From Dehalococcoidia bacterium (GTDB taxonomy: Bacteria > Chloroflexota > Dehalococcoidia > Lucifugimonadales > VXLM01): 36,342 bases of DNA. Where the stretch lies: NCBI GenBank assembly GCA_009841605.1, contig VXLM01000026.1, positions 1 through 36,342 on the forward strand. The letters run 5' to 3'. Below, one piece after another: positions 7,488 through 15,783 of the stretch (the stretch's first letter is position 1; each line of letters opens with the position of its first letter). The position numbers were made by a program, and so were the translations under genes. The notes below the pieces were generated by a model. That model had not been told where the DNA came from and did not search any database. It saw only the letters and a program-made list of their open reading frames with translations.

Positions 7488-8765
7488 TCAAGGACTGCCG
7501 TTTAGCTTCTTAAGCTCGGCCTCGACTTTGTCTTGGTCGTATCCCAGTTCAAGTGCTTTGTTGAGGTCCGACCGCGCCTTCGACGTGTCACCTAAAGACG
7601 AGTGGGCCAGCCCCCTGCCGTAGTACGCACGGGGATCGTTCCCATTGAGGCCGATAGCGGCGTCATAGTCTTGAACCGCCGAAGCATATTCCCCTTTCGA
7701 GCGTAGTGCGTCACCTCGCTCAATGAAGGCCCCGGCAAATTCAGGGTAGGAATTAATGGCGGCGCTATAGTTCTGGATCGCTCTGTCATACTCGCCCTTG
7801 AGAAAGTAGGCCTGACCTCTGCCGTAGTATGCAGCGGGGTAGGTACGGATTTTGATGGCTTTGCCATAGTCTTGAATAGCCTTGTCGTACTCACCCATCC
7901 CCACGTAGACATTTCCTCGATTGCTGTATGCCCAACGGAGGTTCGGATTCAGGCTGATCGCCTCGTTGAAGTCTTCAAGTGCCTTTTCATGTGCCCCCGC
8001 GCGACCGTACATGAGTCCTCGAATATTGTAGGCATGAGCGAAGTTTGGATCGAGAAGAATGACCATGCCAAAATCATCGATCGCCTTTTCGCCCTCGCCT
8101 TTCGCCGAGTACGCAGCACCGCGAGTGTAGTAGATAAGTGAGTTGCCCGGGTCGAGCCTGACCGCCGCGTCGAGGTCCTGAATCGCTTTGTCGGGTTCAC
8201 GGGTAGATAAATGGACATTCGCTCGAAGCATGTATGCTTCTACATCGTTGGGATTGAGATAGATGGATTCATTGAGGAGTTCGAGCGCCGTCTGGTAGTC
8301 CTCGTTGGCCTCTTCGCGCTCTTGCCTAGAGTTGTGAGTATTGCCTCGACCGATGAAGGCCTCGACGTTGTTCGGTTCGAGGTCGACGGCGCTGGAGAAG
8401 TCATCCAGCGCCTTTTCAGCAATGCCTTCGTCCCTGTTCGACGTCAGCCCGCTATAGCGGTACATGGCCGCGTAGACGGCTCCACGATTAACGTAGGCGT
8501 CGACGTTGCCGGAGTCTCTAGCGATCTCCGCACTCAACGCCTCAACGGCCTCTTCGAACATTGAGTCCCGCCCGGCCGGGTCCTCCTCTGCCAGACGCCT
8601 GTAGTCGTCAATGCTTGTGGGGGTGGCTTGCGATATCAGGAAAGTAGCTCCCGGCGCCGGGTCGTCGCCACACGCGACGAACACCGCAACGGCAAGCACT
8701 AGACAAGACAGCGCCGTTCGAAGCCACACGACCGAATCAGCACACACTCTCCACGGAGCGAGCAT
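7488..8765 (-). CDS. TPR-repeat lipoprotein (paralogue A)
   Basis: Probable membrane-anchored protein-interaction scaffold. The signal peptide ends in lipobox VFVAC (Cys about residue 32), and a short linker leads into about ten tetratricopeptide repeats to the C-terminus. Repeats carry the usual pattern, for example LNPNLRWAYSNRGNVYVGMG and LDPNFAHAYNIRGLMYG. The 425-residue protein has no enzymatic domain. The ATG is preceded by AAGGGGGC. Its 5' end is almost identical to that of the next gene (both begin MLAP after a GGGGGC-AAC leader), and the two lie head to tail 24 bases apart, so they arose by tandem duplication and are probably co-transcribed from upstream of 10148. Confidence 0.88.
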   Translation of the reverse strand: MLAPWRVCADSVVWLRTALSCLVLAVAVFVACGDDPAPGATFLISQATPTSIDDYRRLAEEDPAGRDSMFEEAVEALSAEIARDSGNVDAYVNRGAVYAAMYRYSGLTSNRDEGIAEKALDDFSSAVDLEPNNVEAFIGRGNTHNSRQEREEANEDYQTALELLNESIYLNPNDVEAYMLRANVHLSTREPDKAIQDLDAAVRLDPGNSLIYYTRGAAYSAKGEGEKAIDDFGMVILLDPNFAHAYNIRGLMYGRAGAHEKALEDFNEAISLNPNLRWAYSNRGNVYVGMGEYDKAIQDYGKAIKIRTYPAAYYGRGQAYFLKGEYDRAIQNYSAAINSYPEFAGAFIERGDALRSKGEYASAVQDYDAAIGLNGNDPRAYYGRGLAHSSLGDTSKARSDLNKALELGYDQDKVEAELKKLNGSP

Positions 8766-8789
8766 AGTTGCCCCCTTATGCGGTTTCCG

Positions 8790-10148
8790 TCATCCGTTCT
8801 CTGCCAGGCTCTTGAGAGCAGCGAGGGCGTCCTCGATTTCGTCGCCGTCGTGCCCAAGCTCAAGCGCCTTGTTGAAATCCGCCCGCGCATTCGACATATT
8901 TCCTTGCGACAAATAGGCCCAACCCCGGCTGTAGTACGAATAAGCACTGTTCCCGTCGAGACCGATGGCCGCATCGTAGTCTTCTATCGCCCTCTCGTAC
9001 TCATCCTTCATGAAGTAGGCGTCCCCGCGCTCAACATACGGTTGAGGGTACTGGGGGAATCGGTCGATTGCGACATCATAGTCTTGAATCGCTAGGTCAT
9101 ACTCTCCCTTGCTGTGGTAGGCATTCCCGCGATTCCTGTAGACAACGCTGTATGGGCGAATTGAGATCGCCCTGCTGTAGTCTTGAATTGCGCTGTCATA
9201 GTTGCCCAATACATGGTGGAGACTCCCACGATTGCCGTACGCCCATCGAAAGTTGGGATTGAGGCCTATCGCCTTGTCAAAGTCCTGCAGCGCCCTTGTG
9301 AGTTCTCCCAGCTCCATGTAATGGGACCCTCGAGCGTTGTAAGCGGTAGCTGAGTCAGGATCGAGGCGTATCGCCGTGTCGAGGTCCCGAATGGCGGCGG
9401 CGATCTCGCCCTTCCACGAGTGCGCCAGCGAGCGGCTGATGAGAGTCCAGGGATTGCCGGAGTCAACTTCAATCGCGGCATCCAGGTCCTGAAGTACCTT
9501 GTCGTACTCATCCATGCCGCTATGGGCGTAGGCCCGACTGGCAAGAGCATCCGCGTTTTGGGGATATCGACTCAGTGTTCCGTCGAGAAGCCTGATTGCC
9601 GCTTCGTAGTCGCGGAAGGCCCTGTCCATCTGCCTCCACTGGTCGTATGCCTCTCCTCGACCTATGTAGGCGCTCGCGTTGGACGGATCGAGGTCGATGG
9701 CCTTTGTAAAATCTTCAAGCGCCTGCTCCAGCAGGGTTTCCGCATCGGTCCGTAACGCACTCGTGTACGCATACAGGATCACGCGGGCGGCTCCACGCTT
9801 CACGTAGGCGTCGGAGGCGGAGGCGTCCTTCTCGATAACCTCGTTCAAGGCCGCAATGTTCTCATCGATCATCGACTCGAGACCGGCGGGGTCCTGTTCT
9901 ACCAGCCGCGTGTAACCGTCTATTGTTGAGGGGAATGCTTGCCACGGCTGGGAGGCAGGCGCGGGAGTCGCCGTTGGGGTAGCGGGTATCGGCGTGACAG
10001 GCGCGGACGTGGGTGTTGGAGTAGCGGGCTGGGGAGTCGGCGTTGGGTCGTCGCCGCAGGCGATCAGCAAGGTGACAAGCGCTAAGCTAGCGAGTCCTAG
10101 ACGGCCCCACAAAACGGAAGCACTTTGCAAGCTCAATGGAGCAAGCAT
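8790..10148 (-). CDS. TPR-repeat lipoprotein (paralogue B)
   Basis: Same architecture as its downstream neighbour: signal peptide, lipobox LLIAC (Cys about 31), then a Thr/Pro-rich spacer (residues about 35-66) absent from the shorter paralogue, then about ten tetratricopeptide repeats such as LNPNFRWAYGNRGSLHHVLG. The spacer probably holds the repeat solenoid away from the membrane. The ATG follows AAAGGGGGCC. The ligand or partner is unknown. Its distance from the PhyH gene (36 bases) allows one transcript with the genes at 10185-11418, but no promoter is clear. Confidence 0.88.
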   Translation of the reverse strand: MLAPLSLQSASVLWGRLGLASLALVTLLIACGDDPTPTPQPATPTPTSAPVTPIPATPTATPAPASQPWQAFPSTIDGYTRLVEQDPAGLESMIDENIAALNEVIEKDASASDAYVKRGAARVILYAYTSALRTDAETLLEQALEDFTKAIDLDPSNASAYIGRGEAYDQWRQMDRAFRDYEAAIRLLDGTLSRYPQNADALASRAYAHSGMDEYDKVLQDLDAAIEVDSGNPWTLISRSLAHSWKGEIAAAIRDLDTAIRLDPDSATAYNARGSHYMELGELTRALQDFDKAIGLNPNFRWAYGNRGSLHHVLGNYDSAIQDYSRAISIRPYSVVYRNRGNAYHSKGEYDLAIQDYDVAIDRFPQYPQPYVERGDAYFMKDEYERAIEDYDAAIGLDGNSAYSYYSRGWAYLSQGNMSNARADFNKALELGHDGDEIEDALAALKSLAENG

Positions 10149-10184
10149 GTTGGCCCCCTTTGAAACAGTGGTTGGGCTTACCCC

Positions 10185-11024
10185 CTACTCGATCCCTTCC
10201 GGAATCCCGTATTGGCGTTCGAGGCGGTTGCCGGGCATGGGCCAGCCTTGGCCGCCCATGACCTTGAACTTGTCGTGGCGGCCGCTGAGCCAGAGGAACA
10301 TCTCTGCCGCGTCGAAGGAGTCGCGGAACTGCTGGCGGAACGTCGGGGCCTCCGTTTGCTGCCAGTCGAAGTCGGTGATGTCGAAGTCGGGGTTGTGCTT
10401 CCAGGACGGGCCGGGGGACGTCATGCGCCAGTAGTTGTACTTGAGGTTGTGCCTGACGCCGCTGCCGGTCGACTTCCCGCGCCGGTGCCAGATGTTGTAC
10501 GCGGTGATGACGATGGAACCCGCCGGGCACTCGGCGTACTTCGCGCCTGAAATGCTGCCGTAGTGTCCCATCAGGGTGGAGAGGGAGAACAGGTGGTGTG
10601 AGCCGGGCAACACCTCCGTCGGCCCCATCTCGGCAGGGGTCTCCTGGGGGTAGTAGAAGACCTGGAGGTAGTTGACCTGCGGTCCCCACTTGGAGCCGCC
10701 GTCTCTGTGCCACTCCTGCGCGGGCTGGGGGCACTCGACGCGGTGACTGCTCATGAGGATGGGCAGGCCAAAGTCGCGTCCCAGCAGGCAGCGGACGGCG
10801 CCCGCCGCGTCCGGCTGGCAGATGACGTTCTCTACGAACCAGTCCTCGTTGAGTATGTGGCTCGGCTCATAGTCTAAGGGGCCGGGATTCGTCTCGATGA
10901 ACTCGATCGTCCGCTCGTTGATCTCCTCGGGAACCACGCCGGGGAACAGCAGGTAGCCGTTCTTGCAGAAGTCGATGACGCCGAACTCATCGAGGCTTGG
11001 CGGGCAGTCGTAGATGCGTGACAT
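10185..11024 (-). CDS. Phytanoyl-CoA dioxygenase (PhyH) family protein
   Basis: Non-haem iron, 2-oxoglutarate-dependent oxygenase. Seen: the HxD iron ligands in EWHRDGG (about residue 106), a long insert with PAEMGPTEVLPGSHH typical of PhyH proteins, the distal His in NIWHRRG (about 180), and the Arg-rich VRHNLKYNYWR that follows. The length of 279 residues is normal. I chose the ATG at 11024 because AGGGAGG lies about nine bases upstream and the protein then begins as other PhyH members do (DEFGVIDFCKNGYLLFPGVV); frame upstream of it is Ser/Arg-rich and implausible. The start lies four bases after the stop of the small gene before it, so the two are probably translated together. Substrate unknown. 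Confidence 0.88.
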   Translation of the reverse strand: MSRIYDCPPSLDEFGVIDFCKNGYLLFPGVVPEEINERTIEFIETNPGPLDYEPSHILNEDWFVENVICQPDAAGAVRCLLGRDFGLPILMSSHRVECPQPAQEWHRDGGSKWGPQVNYLQVFYYPQETPAEMGPTEVLPGSHHLFSLSTLMGHYGSISGAKYAECPAGSIVITAYNIWHRRGKSTGSGVRHNLKYNYWRMTSPGPSWKHNPDFDITDFDWQQTEAPTFRQQFRDSFDAAEMFLWLSGRHDKFKVMGGQGWPMPGNRLERQYGIPEGIE

Positions 11025-11028
11025 GGGG

Positions 11029-11418
11029 TTATGCCTCCCTGGTCCGTTCGAGGATGAATTCACAGCCGAGGCCGAAAGAGCGGGACTCGTCCAGCAGCAG
11101 CGCCATCTCCGGGAACTTGATGATGCGCCACCCGTCGTTGACGGCCTCCACAACGGTCTTGTACGGCCACTCGTCCGGATCTCGCGGACCGTCCCATAGT
11201 ACGCCGTTCTCCAGGATTCTCATGCCCAGAACGGGGTAGTCTATGGATGTCGAGCGCGTGTGAAGGTACAGCAGGTCCTGCCGCCGTTTGCGGCCCCGGC
11301 GCTCTCTGCGCCGGTCGATGGAGTCGAGCACGCCCTGCAAGCCTTCCTCGGTAAGCTCACCCCGGCGAAACTCCTCGATGCACCGTTCCACTTGCTCTCT
11401 GATGGATGCGTTTTTCAT
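11029..11418 (-). CDS. Small conserved-looking protein of unknown function
   Basis: I do not recognise this 129-residue protein. It is soluble, with a charged helical N-terminal half (residues 1-46, rich in Glu and Arg, ending RRRERRGRKRRQ) and a mixed C-terminal half with WDGPRDPDEWPYKT and GWRIIKFPEMALLLDE. It has no Cys pair or metal motif beyond one Cys near the end. Its stop lies four bases before the PhyH start, so it is probably the first gene of a two-gene operon and may serve that enzyme. The ribosome site is weak. The coding frame is supported by its tight coupling and balanced composition. Confidence 0.7.
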   Translation of the reverse strand: MKNASIREQVERCIEEFRRGELTEEGLQGVLDSIDRRRERRGRKRRQDLLYLHTRSTSIDYPVLGMRILENGVLWDGPRDPDEWPYKTVVEAVNDGWRIIKFPEMALLLDESRSFGLGCEFILERTREA

Positions 11419-11473
11419 ATTGTCACCGGACCTCGTCAGTTGCGCGGGATTGTACCTTGACTACTACGTGATG

Positions 11474-12919
11474 TCACCACTCCTCTTCTTCCTCCTCTTT
11501 CTCACGCTCCCTGCGCATCATGATCGTTGCGTCCTTGAGTCCCTGCCGCAGGCGTTGGACTGCTGAACGTTCGGCCGGCACGTCTGCGTAGATGGCGAGA
11601 TTGAATGAGTCGGTCGATGGGCCCACCACGTCGTTCGGGAACGTTCCCTCTAAACGGCCCTGGAACTCGGTTGGCGTGTCCTGCTTGCGACGGGTGATGC
11701 CATGTTCCTCCGCCGTGTCGAGCAGGTCGTAGTACAGCCGGAACGCATCGACGATGCCGGGCGGGCCGTCCGGGACCCGGTACCTCTTCCTCGATGGCCG
11801 CTTGAGCACGTCCGGCACGAGGCGGAGGGCCAACTTCGTAACGTCCGCGACTGGGTTGGCGTCCTGCGCCACCGAGTCGCGCTGTCCCTCCGTGCCGCGG
11901 CCCCGGCCACGCAGCACCCTGCGGAACGCCTTTCCCAGCACCAGCGCTACGATGACCACGATGACGGCCACCAGCGCCAACTCTATGATCTGGAGAAGCA
12001 GCGTAAATCCTTCGGAGGCGGCCTCCTGCTCTTCCTGGAGCGCTTCCAGGAATCCCTGCGTCTCCTGGTTGAACGCCTCCTCCTGGGGCTGCTCCCGCTC
12101 GCCCTCGAATATGCCCAGGAGGTTGATGAGCCAGCTCACAATCACATCGAAGATGAAGGCGATGGGCGCGATGATGCCCCAGAGGATTCCTCTAAAAAGG
12201 GTGTCCAGCGCCGCAGTCGCGGGCTTGGAGAAAAAGGATAGGACCCCGCGGTTGATCAGTGCTATGAGCAGCCCGAACGTGGTAATAGCCGCGACCGTTG
12301 CCCCGATTGCCTTCGGCCACGTGCGTTCATCCGAGGAACGTCGCGACTCCTCCAGCAGGTGCCCTGCACTGAGTCCAATGAGCGAGGAACCGAAGAACAG
12401 GAAGACCATGGGGAACGTGGAGAGGCTTTCGTCGGTGTTCAGGTCGTATATCAGCGCCACCACGAGCACGAGCATTCCCAGGCGGAAGGTGAACGAGAGG
12501 TCGTCCGTGGGAAACTCGTTCGATGCCACGCGGGTGCCTCTCCACCAGAGAAGCAGTCCAAGAATCGCGCCGAATACGCCGCGAGACGTGTAGCCGCCCG
12601 GGGCATCGTTGATGAGCCAGTCGATGGGCCACGCCGGACGAAGCTGTCCCGGTTCCACGTGCAGCGCTGCCGACACGTACGTGACGGCCAGGCCCAGGAC
12701 GGCCATGAGGAGGTACAGTACCTCGACATTCTCGCCTTTTCTCGGCGTTAGGCGACTCAGCAGTACCGACGTTCCCAGGATGCCGGCGACGCCGTACCAG
12801 GACAGCGGGCTGGAGTCGAAACCGGCCATCGTGCCGATGATCCCCGCGAGCGCGAATATCCACGCGCTCTCGGCCACCACGTGCGCGGCGAGTACGACTC
12901 TATCCTGTCGCAGCGGCAT
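11474..12919 (-). CDS. Multi-pass membrane protein with C-terminal DUF4129-like domain
   Basis: About nine predicted membrane segments lie in the first 330 residues. An acidic, Gln/Glu-rich loop (GEREQPQEEAFNQETQG) precedes the last one, then a cytoplasmic tail contains the DUF4129-like segment (GIVDAFRLYYDLLDTAEEHG, then TPTEFQGRL) and ends in a Glu run. DUF4129 is normally the tail of TgpA-type transglutaminase membrane proteins, but no transglutaminase core is present here. I chose the ATG at 12919 because GGAGG lies six bases before it. It overlaps the upstream DUF58 gene by 20 bases, indicating translational coupling. The pair resembles the MoxR/DUF58/transglutaminase gene set linked to cell-envelope functions. 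Confidence 0.8.
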   Translation of the reverse strand: MPLRQDRVVLAAHVVAESAWIFALAGIIGTMAGFDSSPLSWYGVAGILGTSVLLSRLTPRKGENVEVLYLLMAVLGLAVTYVSAALHVEPGQLRPAWPIDWLINDAPGGYTSRGVFGAILGLLLWWRGTRVASNEFPTDDLSFTFRLGMLVLVVALIYDLNTDESLSTFPMVFLFFGSSLIGLSAGHLLEESRRSSDERTWPKAIGATVAAITTFGLLIALINRGVLSFFSKPATAALDTLFRGILWGIIAPIAFIFDVIVSWLINLLGIFEGEREQPQEEAFNQETQGFLEALQEEQEAASEGFTLLLQIIELALVAVIVVIVALVLGKAFRRVLRGRGRGTEGQRDSVAQDANPVADVTKLALRLVPDVLKRPSRKRYRVPDGPPGIVDAFRLYYDLLDTAEEHGITRRKQDTPTEFQGRLEGTFPNDVVGPSTDSFNLAIYADVPAERSAVQRLRQGLKDATIMMRREREKEEEEEEW

Positions 12920-14150
12920 ACTCCGCCTCCAAGCCGTCGAGCCGTTCCCGGACGTTGTGCACAACCACACCCCCCGCCAGCGGAGGGCACTCCTCCTCCC
13001 CCACGTAGACTACGACCATCTTGTGCCCATGCCGCTCCAGGTCGCCGATGACCCGTACGAACTCCGGGGGCATGAACGCCGTGACGATCATCAGGGTCGA
13101 GCCGTAGGGGAACCGGCGATAGTTCTGCGCAAGGTGCTCGTGCATGGGCCGGATGGCGTACGCGCGGATTCCCGCCAGCGCCGCGAGCACCTCCGCGAAC
13201 TGCTCCCGACCGTGCCCCGGCGAGACGGTCATCATGCGGTCGGTCCGGGTGGGCATGTCGTTGGAGAACAGGCCGATGGAGTGCTGGCGCTCCGCGCAGT
13301 AGGACGCGACCGATGCGGCGGCGGTGACCACCCGCTCGAGGTTCTCGCGGGCATAGGGAGCCCAGTGTGGGGCGGTCGTGTCCACGGCTACGACGAGGAG
13401 GGCCAGGAAGCTGGTGCTCGGCTCGTACCGGCGCACCTGAAGGCTCTGGGCCCGCGCCGTCGACTTCCAGTCGATGGTCTTCATCGGATCGCCGGCGCGG
13501 TAGTCGCGCACACCCATCGGCCTGGAAGGGTCGGTGAAAATCTGGATTTGGCCCTTCACGTCGCCCAAGGGCCGGTGCGCCGTCATGCCCAGGTCCTCAA
13601 GGGGGTGGATCCTGGGATAGACGAGCACGTGGCTCAGGGTATCGTTGCTCATGCGGCTCCGCAGGAAGCCGAACGGGTCGCCGCTCTGAATGCTCGCCGG
13701 GCCGATGGCGAACAGGCCCCGTTCCTCGCACCTGACGCGATAACGCCAGCGAATACGCTCGTACCACGCGAGCGAGGTCTGGTGCCGGAGGGCGGTCACC
13801 TTCGGACGCACGTTCTCGGAGACGTCGCCGGCCACCACTCGGAACTCGTCCGGCAGCTCGTCCGTCACCCTGATCCACGGCAGGGGCAGCGGCTTGCGGT
13901 TCATGAGCGCGATGGTGACCTCTATCTCCTCGCCGAGAAAGACCCGGCGGTGGGGCAGGTGGCGCTCATACTTCACATCGTCCAGTGACAGGCGGTTCCA
14001 GGCCAGCGAGACGGCCCCGGAGACGACCCCCATGGCGCCGAAAGCGATCACGATTCCCTGTCCCATGAAGAAGCCTACCGCGATGACGACGGCGAAGAAC
14101 CCGATCCAGAAATCGTGCCAGACAACCCCGGTATGGATGGTGCGACGCAT
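12900..14150 (-). CDS. DUF58 domain-containing membrane protein
   Basis: Two N-terminal membrane segments (residues about 12-50) are followed by a beta-rich region and then the DUF58 signature YRAGDPMKTIDWKSTAR near residue 220 and a VWA-like fold beginning LALLVVAVDTTAP. DUF58 proteins usually act with a MoxR-type AAA ATPase and a transglutaminase-like membrane protein. Here only the latter type, without its catalytic core, is adjacent, and no MoxR gene is in the window. The ATG has no ribosome site, but TATACT lies six bases upstream (14157-14162), so the message may be leaderless. It is divergent from the DUF5808 gene. Confidence 0.88.
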   Translation of the reverse strand: MRRTIHTGVVWHDFWIGFFAVVIAVGFFMGQGIVIAFGAMGVVSGAVSLAWNRLSLDDVKYERHLPHRRVFLGEEIEVTIALMNRKPLPLPWIRVTDELPDEFRVVAGDVSENVRPKVTALRHQTSLAWYERIRWRYRVRCEERGLFAIGPASIQSGDPFGFLRSRMSNDTLSHVLVYPRIHPLEDLGMTAHRPLGDVKGQIQIFTDPSRPMGVRDYRAGDPMKTIDWKSTARAQSLQVRRYEPSTSFLALLVVAVDTTAPHWAPYARENLERVVTAAASVASYCAERQHSIGLFSNDMPTRTDRMMTVSPGHGREQFAEVLAALAGIRAYAIRPMHEHLAQNYRRFPYGSTLMIVTAFMPPEFVRVIGDLERHGHKMVVVYVGEEECPPLAGGVVVHNVRERLDGLEAEYAAATG

Positions 14151-14156
14151 GGTCTA

Positions 14157-14162
14157 CAGTAT
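14157..14162 (-). promoter_or_regulatory. -10 box suggesting a leaderless DUF58 transcript
   Basis: TATACT on the minus strand is separated from the ATG at 14150 by only six bases, which would place the transcription start at or beside the start codon. No good -35 box is visible 17 bases upstream. The lack of a ribosome site supports leaderless translation. Confidence 0.4.
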
Positions 14163-14278
14163 AGGCGAGATAGCGTGCCGGTAGGGGAACGTGAAGACCA
14201 CTGGCCCAATGTCCCCTTTGCAGTACTCCGGTCGCACCCTGAAAAGCCCTTTTCGGTGATTTCCACGCCGACGATACG

Positions 14279-14284
14279 CTATAG
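14279..14284 (+). promoter_or_regulatory. -10 box for the DUF5808 gene
   Basis: TATAGT about 49 bases before the GTG start. A convincing -35 hexamer is not seen, so this is a weak call. Confidence 0.3.
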
Positions 14285-14333
14285 TAGAGGCAGGCGCTGT
14301 GGGAGCGTCCGCCGCGCGTATCAAGGTGCAGCC

Positions 14334-14657
14334 GTGAAACATCTCTTGAACTTCAGAACGCTGTTCGTCGCCCTTACGGTAGGGGCGCTCGTCTACTCCA
14401 TCCGCTCGGGACGGCCGGTAGGCAGGTTCCTCGGCATGCCGTACGACTTCCGTGTACCCACGGTCGACAGGTTCAGGGATCGGTTTTGGAACGAGGATGA
14501 CGACCGCATCTTCACGCCGATGGTGTTCGGCGTGGGGTGGTCGATCAACTTCTTCCGTCTAGCCGAGAAGTTCCAGGCGGACAACGCCGTGGAGGACGAC
14601 ATGGACGAAGGCAGTCTGCCGCAGCCTCCCCGCACGGGGTCTCAACCCCTCCCATAG
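14334..14657 (+). CDS. Small DUF5808-type membrane protein
   Basis: A 107-residue protein with one N-terminal membrane segment (FRTLFVALTVGALVYSI) followed by a conserved soluble part: MPYDFRVPTVDRFRDRFWNE, then DRIFTPMVFGVGWSINF. The pattern of Trp-Asn, Arg-Ile-Phe-Pro and Gly-x-Gly-Trp-x-x-Asn is that of DUF5808, whose function is unknown. I chose the GTG at 14334, preceded by AAGGTG, because upstream codons in the same frame cross the divergent promoter region and are Arg-rich. It ends 11 bases before the tRNA-Gln gene. Confidence 0.72.
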   Translation: MKHLLNFRTLFVALTVGALVYSIRSGRPVGRFLGMPYDFRVPTVDRFRDRFWNEDDDRIFTPMVFGVGWSINFFRLAEKFQADNAVEDDMDEGSLPQPPRTGSQPLP

Positions 14658-14668
14658 CCGCAGGTCGT

Positions 14669-14742
14669 TGCCCGGTGGTGTAGTGGTAGCACGAAGGACT
14701 TTGGATCCTCAGACCCAGGTTCGAATCCTGGCCGGGCAGCCA
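14669..14742 (+). tRNA. tRNA-Gln (anticodon TTG)
   Basis: A cloverleaf can be drawn by hand: acceptor stem TGCCCGG/CCGGGCA, a D arm with AGTGGTA loop, anticodon loop CTTTGGA with TTG at 34-36, T arm CCAGG-TTCGAAT-CCTGG, discriminator G and encoded CCA. The top pair of the anticodon stem is an A-C mismatch and the variable loop is four bases, so the gene may be slightly unusual. A decayed copy lies at 16065-16143. Confidence 0.9.
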
Positions 14743-14815
14743 GAAATCCTCTTCAAACTGTACTTATTTGTCTAGTTTGGTGTCTGAATCGTAGCTGTAC
14801 GAGTCTCATAGGCTC

Positions 14816-14862
14816 TTGATATTTCTGATACGATTGACAGAAACTTTTGTTCGGAGTACACA
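14816..14862 (+). promoter_or_regulatory. Promoter-like sequence upstream of the HNH gene (copy 1)
   Basis: TTGATA, a 16-base spacer containing CTGATACGAT, then CAGAAA, followed by TTGTTCGGAG. It aligns over about 45 bases with 15784-15829 upstream of the third islet gene. The two may be a shared promoter or operator within the islet. Confidence 0.4.
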
Positions 14863-14868
14863 AAGCGA

Positions 14869-15183
14869 GTGAATTCCTACATAAACCCTGAGACTCGCAG
14901 GCGCGACAGGAAACTGCGGCGCCAGAGTCAGAAGAAACGGCCCCAAGTCATTAAGCGTGATCAGGGCCGTTGTCGGCATTGCGGTCATTGTGTAGGCGAA
15001 GACGGCGAAATAGACCATGTCATGCCTATCGCAGATGGTGGCACCGCTGATTTGGAAAACCTCCAACTACTCTGTTGGTCTTGCCACAGAACAAAGACCA
15101 CTAACTCTAACCGCCGTCGCAGGAAGCCTCCCCCACGAGAAGGGACAACAGACGATATTATGCGTAGGCCATTCGAGAATTGA
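14869..15183 (+). CDS. HNH endonuclease
   Basis: A 104-residue nuclease of the beta-beta-alpha metal type. Residues 1-32 are strongly basic. The core follows: zinc knuckle Cys35-x-x-Cys38, the Asp49-His50 pair in EIDHVMPIADGG, Asn64 in LENLQLLC and Cys69-x-x-Cys72-His73. These are all the residues expected for an active HNH. The tail is Arg/Lys/Pro-rich and probably binds DNA. The start is GTG, with GGAG 13 bases upstream, a loose spacing. It is the first gene after tRNA-Gln. Possible roles are mobile-element mobility, phage-type DNA processing or defence; sequence alone does not decide. Confidence 0.85.
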   Translation: MNSYINPETRRRDRKLRRQSQKKRPQVIKRDQGRCRHCGHCVGEDGEIDHVMPIADGGTADLENLQLLCWSCHRTKTTNSNRRRRKPPPREGTTDDIMRRPFEN

Positions 15184-15222
15184 ACCTGCTTCGCCGTGAG
15201 TAATTTGTAAGGAGGTCGGCAA

Positions 15223-15624
15223 GTGTTGAAGGTAGATGGAATGGAGCTTGATATTCTTGAAGTGGTGTATGAGAAGGGTAGATTAGGGTATTTCAACGGC
15301 GCTCAATCTGAGGCGACACAAGCTTTGTGTGCAATGTACCCATCGGAGAGCGAACAGGAGTACATGATGGTTGGCCTTCAGTATCTCCTCGAAGCGCGTT
15401 ACCTATGGCCTTTCTTTGAAGCCAGTTCAAAAAGAGAACAGAGGGATTCCGCAAGAGGAATTACGCCAAAGGGAATTAGGCGGATGCGAAAGTTGCAGCA
15501 TCCTGTGCGCACTTGGATGCGTGAAAACTGGTTTCCTCTTGCTGTGGCCGCAATTACAGCGGGAATTGCGGTTGCCAACATAGTCGTCGACATAATCGTC
15601 AACATGGCACCCGCTACTGGATAA
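15223..15624 (+). CDS. Small protein with C-terminal membrane anchor
   Basis: I do not recognise a named family. The 133-residue protein starts at GTG behind a strong AAGGAGGT site. Residues 1-95 look helical and resemble a winged-helix arrangement (LDILEVVYEKGRLGYFNGAQ, then a central helix, then RGITPKGIRRMRKLQ), but this is a guess from pattern. Residues about 103-127 (FPLAVAAITAGIAVANIVVDIIV) are a single membrane segment close to the C-terminus, so the protein is probably tail-anchored with its N-terminal domain in the cytoplasm. Such an anchor beside an HNH nuclease recalls two-gene defence modules. It starts 39 bases after the HNH stop. Confidence 0.7.
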   Translation: MLKVDGMELDILEVVYEKGRLGYFNGAQSEATQALCAMYPSESEQEYMMVGLQYLLEARYLWPFFEASSKREQRDSARGITPKGIRRMRKLQHPVRTWMRENWFPLAVAAITAGIAVANIVVDIIVNMAPATG

Positions 15625-15648
15625 CATCGCAAATGATCATCCTTATAT

Positions 15649-15710
15649 GGCGTTGACGACGGACATACTGCGATAATCTGAGGGGTTGACCCTCACAGAA
15701 CGCCGTCAAC
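15649..15710 (+). other. Nested inverted repeats between islet genes
   Basis: GTTGACG (15652-15658) pairs with CGTCAAC (15704-15710), and inside it TGAGGG (15679-15684) pairs with CCCTCA (15690-15695) around a 5-base loop. There is no T tract, so it could be a structured untranslated region, an operator or a weak terminator rather than a classical terminator. Confidence 0.35.
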
Positions 15711-15783
15711 TTACTCATACGACCTGCTTGCAGGCGAGGTCTTCGGTACCCACCTTCGCCGCCGGACTCTCCTTCACAAAAGC

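Noticed and set aside
14115-14333. N-terminal extension of the DUF5808 protein
   Set aside because: It would overlap the divergent DUF58 start and promoter and is Arg/Pro-rich; the GTG at 14334 gives a normal membrane protein.
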